From: Lachnospiraceae bacterium
Lineage (GTDB): Bacteria; Bacillota; Clostridia; Lachnospirales; Lachnospiraceae
Length of the DNA stretch: 7,573 nucleotides
Direction of reading: 5' to 3'
NCBI GenBank assembly: GCA_004556655.1
Contig: SFGF01000112.1
Location: forward strand, 1 to 7,573
The notes beneath the pieces are model-generated. The model was not told the DNA's origin, ran no database searches, and saw only the letters and a list, made by a program, of their open reading frames with translations. Position numbers and translations under genes: made by a program. The first letter of the stretch is position 1, and every line of letters begins with the position of its first letter. Shown piece by piece: positions 5,683 to 7,573 of the stretch.

Positions 5683-7383
5683 ATGAAAGACACATTACAG
5701 ATTATTTTCGGGTTGTTTGGCGGTCTGGCAATATTTATCTATGGAATGAATATGATGAGCGAAAGTCTGCAGAAAGCAGCCGGTGAAAAAATGAAAAAAG
5801 TATTGGCACTTCTGACAAGAAACCGATTACTGGGTGTACTTGCGGGAGCCCTGACAACTGCTGTACTGCAGAGCAGCAGTGCAACTACTGTTATGGCGAT
5901 CGGATTTGTCAGTGCGGGGCTTATGAGTCTTCCTCAGGCAATATCCATTATATTCGGAGCGAATATCGGAACAACTATGACGGCACAGATTATTGCCTTT
6001 AAAATAAGTGATTATATTTATCTGTTTGTATTTCTGGGGTTTATTCTTTCTTTTGTTGTAAAATCTGAGAAATGGAAAAATATCGGTCAGACGATTTTCG
6101 CTTTTGGCCTCCTGTTCCTTGGGATTGAGACCATGGGAAGCGTTATGAAACCTCTGGCATCAAGCCCTGTTTTCCTGAACATGATTGGAAAAGTTTCTGA
6201 TGTGCCGATTCTTGGTATTTGTGTAGGTACACTTATGACGCTGATTGTACAGAGCAGTAGTGCGACCATCGCTGTTTTACAGAACTTTGCCGCACAGGCA
6301 GGACCAGACGGTATGACAAGCATCATGGGACTGGCAGGTGCGATCCCGATTTTGCTGGGTGATAATATTGGTACAACGATCACCGCGCTGCTGGCAAGTA
6401 TCGGTCAGTCAAAAGACGCGAAAAGAACTGCAGCAGCGCACTGTATCTTTAACATTTCCGGTTCTCTGGTATTTATCTGGTTCGTAAAACCATATGCGGC
6501 ACTGATTCAGCAGATTTCACCGAAAGGACCGGAAGTAGAAGTGATTTCCAGACAGATAGCAAATGCTCATACGGGATTTAATCTTTGTATGACGATCGTA
6601 TGGACGCTATTGTTGGGAGTGATGGTAAAACTTGTAATGAAATTGATACCGTCCGGAAAGAGCAAGGCACTCAATCCGGCAGAGCCACTGTATTTGGATT
6701 ATAACATTACCAATCAGCCTGCGGCAGCGTTACAGCTGGTGGCAAAGGAAGTCCTTCATTGCAGTAAGGTGATAAAAGAAATGATTCAAAATGTCGGTGC
6801 CGCTGCAAAAAGTGAGGATAAAACGGTATTGAACGGTGTGCAGGAAAAAGCGGAGATCGTCAGTAATTTAAGTGAAAAAATTACAGATTATCTGGCAGAG
6901 CTGTTTTCCGGAGGTGTGCTGACAGAAGATCAGGCTACACAGACAGCGAGAATCATGTATGTACTCAGTGATATTGAACGTATCGCTGGTTTATGTAAAG
7001 ATATCGCCGATTCGATTATGGATAAGATCAATAAAAAATATGCTTTCACTGCGGAAGCCATGAATGAACTTGCACAGAGTCTTCAGGTGATTGAGAAGAT
7101 GTACTCGGATACGTTACAGGTCATGGAAAATGGAGAGCAGGAAAAAGCAGAAGAAATACTCAAACAGAAAGAGAAGGTCATGGCGCTGGATATTGATATG
7201 AGAAAAGCCCATATGCACCGTGTTGCCACAGGAAAATGTTCCGGAAATCTCACAGCACCGTTTTCAAAGATACTGCTGGCAATTGACCGTATCGGAAATA
7301 CTTGTGTTAATATTACAGAGACAATTTCGTCGCAGGTTAATTTCCATTATTTCATGATTGAAGAGAAAGAAAAGCAGGCATAA
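5683..7383 (+). CDS. Na+/phosphate cotransporter with PhoU-like domain
   Basis: This 566-residue protein belongs to the Na+/Pi cotransporter family (NptA/YjbB type). The membrane part (about 1-325) has the two inverted repeats typical of the family, each with a QSSSAT motif (63-68 and 190-195) followed by an NIGTT motif (GANIGTT 92-98, GDNIGTT 226-232). These form the substrate and sodium site. The remainder, from about 345, is helical and charged and looks like a PhoU-type domain that may regulate transport. Family members move inorganic phosphate across the membrane; import or export cannot be told from sequence. The ATG at 5683 follows TAGGAG, in which the TAG is also the stop of the ppk1 remnant, so it is probably expressed from the promoter upstream of that remnant. 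Length is normal and no key motif is missing. Confidence 0.92.
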   Translation: MKDTLQIIFGLFGGLAIFIYGMNMMSESLQKAAGEKMKKVLALLTRNRLLGVLAGALTTAVLQSSSATTVMAIGFVSAGLMSLPQAISIIFGANIGTTMTAQIIAFKISDYIYLFVFLGFILSFVVKSEKWKNIGQTIFAFGLLFLGIETMGSVMKPLASSPVFLNMIGKVSDVPILGICVGTLMTLIVQSSSATIAVLQNFAAQAGPDGMTSIMGLAGAIPILLGDNIGTTITALLASIGQSKDAKRTAAAHCIFNISGSLVFIWFVKPYAALIQQISPKGPEVEVISRQIANAHTGFNLCMTIVWTLLLGVMVKLVMKLIPSGKSKALNPAEPLYLDYNITNQPAAALQLVAKEVLHCSKVIKEMIQNVGAAAKSEDKTVLNGVQEKAEIVSNLSEKITDYLAELFSGGVLTEDQATQTARIMYVLSDIERIAGLCKDIADSIMDKINKKYAFTAEAMNELAQSLQVIEKMYSDTLQVMENGEQEKAEEILKQKEKVMALDIDMRKAHMHRVATGKCSGNLTAPFSKILLAIDRIGNTCVNITETISSQVNFHYFMIEEKEKQA

Positions 7384-7389
7384 AAAGAG

Positions 7390-7440
7390 AAAAATGTTGA
7401 CCGGGATGAAAGTGATTTTCGTCTCAGGTCAACATTTTTT
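7390..7440 (+). terminator. Intrinsic terminator after the phosphate transporter
   Basis: AAAATGTTGACC (7391-7402) pairs with GGTCAACATTTT (7427-7438). An inner stem (GATGAAA with TTTCGTC, one wobble) closes around GTGA or nearby. It ends in a T-run and starts directly after the TAA stop. Confidence 0.92.
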
Positions 7441-7470
7441 ATTGGAATAATTTTAACAATATCTAGCAAG

Positions 7471-7505
7471 AATTCCCCCATCCTCTTAGGTGGTTGGGAT
7501 GAATT
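7471..7505 (+). mobile_element. IS605-like end or omega-RNA-like hairpin, no transposase in view
   Basis: AATTC, CCC, CCA and CC on the left pair in turn with GG, TGG, GGG and GAATT on the right, with small bulges and a loop TCTTA. A C-rich left arm and a GGTGGTTGGGATGAATT right arm resemble the right-end hairpins downstream of tnpB genes. It lies between a terminator and an SOS-type promoter, with no T-run, so it is not a terminator. No open frame adjoins it. It may be a solo remnant; family assignment is from recalled motif style only. Confidence 0.35.
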
Positions 7506-7514
7506 GCAATAAAT

Positions 7515-7556
7515 AGAACATACGTTCTTGAAATCCGGTAAACAATGTGGTATAAT
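7515..7556 (+). promoter_or_regulatory. Strong sigma-A promoter with LexA (SOS) box
   Basis: AGAACATACGTTCT (7515-7528) fits the Firmicutes LexA pattern GAAC-N4-GTTC. Its last base is the first base of a TTGAAA -35 (7528-7533), which is 17 bases from a perfect TATAAT (7551-7556). LexA bound here would block the -35, so the gene beyond the right edge should be induced by DNA damage. Its identity cannot be seen. Confidence 0.8.
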
Positions 7557-7573
7557 AAACTCAGTCGATAGGA

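Overview
The window looks like a piece of a low-GC Firmicutes chromosome, most likely a gut Clostridia of the Lachnospiraceae type. This rests on gene content and style: strong AGGAGG ribosome sites, TTGAAA/TATAAT-type promoters, A/T-rich intergenic DNA, a Firmicutes-type GAAC-N4-GTTC SOS box, and a MtaA-like UroD protein. The genus cannot be fixed from the sequence alone.

Layout, left to right. (1) Positions 1-100 hold two hairpins that resemble the right end of an IS200/IS605-type element whose body lies outside the window. (2) A minus-strand lipoprotein gene of unknown function (181-981) diverges from (3) a plus-strand UroD/MtaA-type zinc methyltransferase gene (1149-2192). (4) Next is an SLC1-type (DAACS) amino-acid/cation symporter with its own promoter (2312-3562). 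It lacks the arginine that recognises acidic substrates. A strong hairpin terminator follows. (5) At 3769-4283 is a heavily decayed remnant of a YyaL/DUF255 gene. (6) An intact ferritin gene (4377-4889) is followed after one base by a 60-residue Bfd-like [2Fe-2S] protein gene (4891-5073) and a terminator closely related to the one after gene 4. (7) At 5219-5673 is a polyphosphate kinase (ppk1) remnant that keeps both ends but has lost its catalytic middle. Its stop codon overlaps the ribosome site of (8) a Na+/phosphate cotransporter with a C-terminal PhoU-like domain (5683-7383), which ends in a terminator. (9) The last 130 bases carry another IS605-like hairpin and a very good promoter with a LexA box, pointing to an SOS gene just past the right edge.

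How the genes work together. Ferritin and the Bfd-like protein form a plausible iron storage and release pair. The ppk1 remnant and the Na+/Pi transporter look like a former phosphate uptake and polyphosphate unit in which only the transporter survives. The methyltransferase and symporter are adjacent, but a functional link is only a guess. Two neighbouring genes (yyaL-like and ppk1) carry internal deletions that keep both ends, so the segment shows gene loss around an intact iron-storage pair. I found no convincing new multi-gene system, CRISPR array, tRNA or rRNA.
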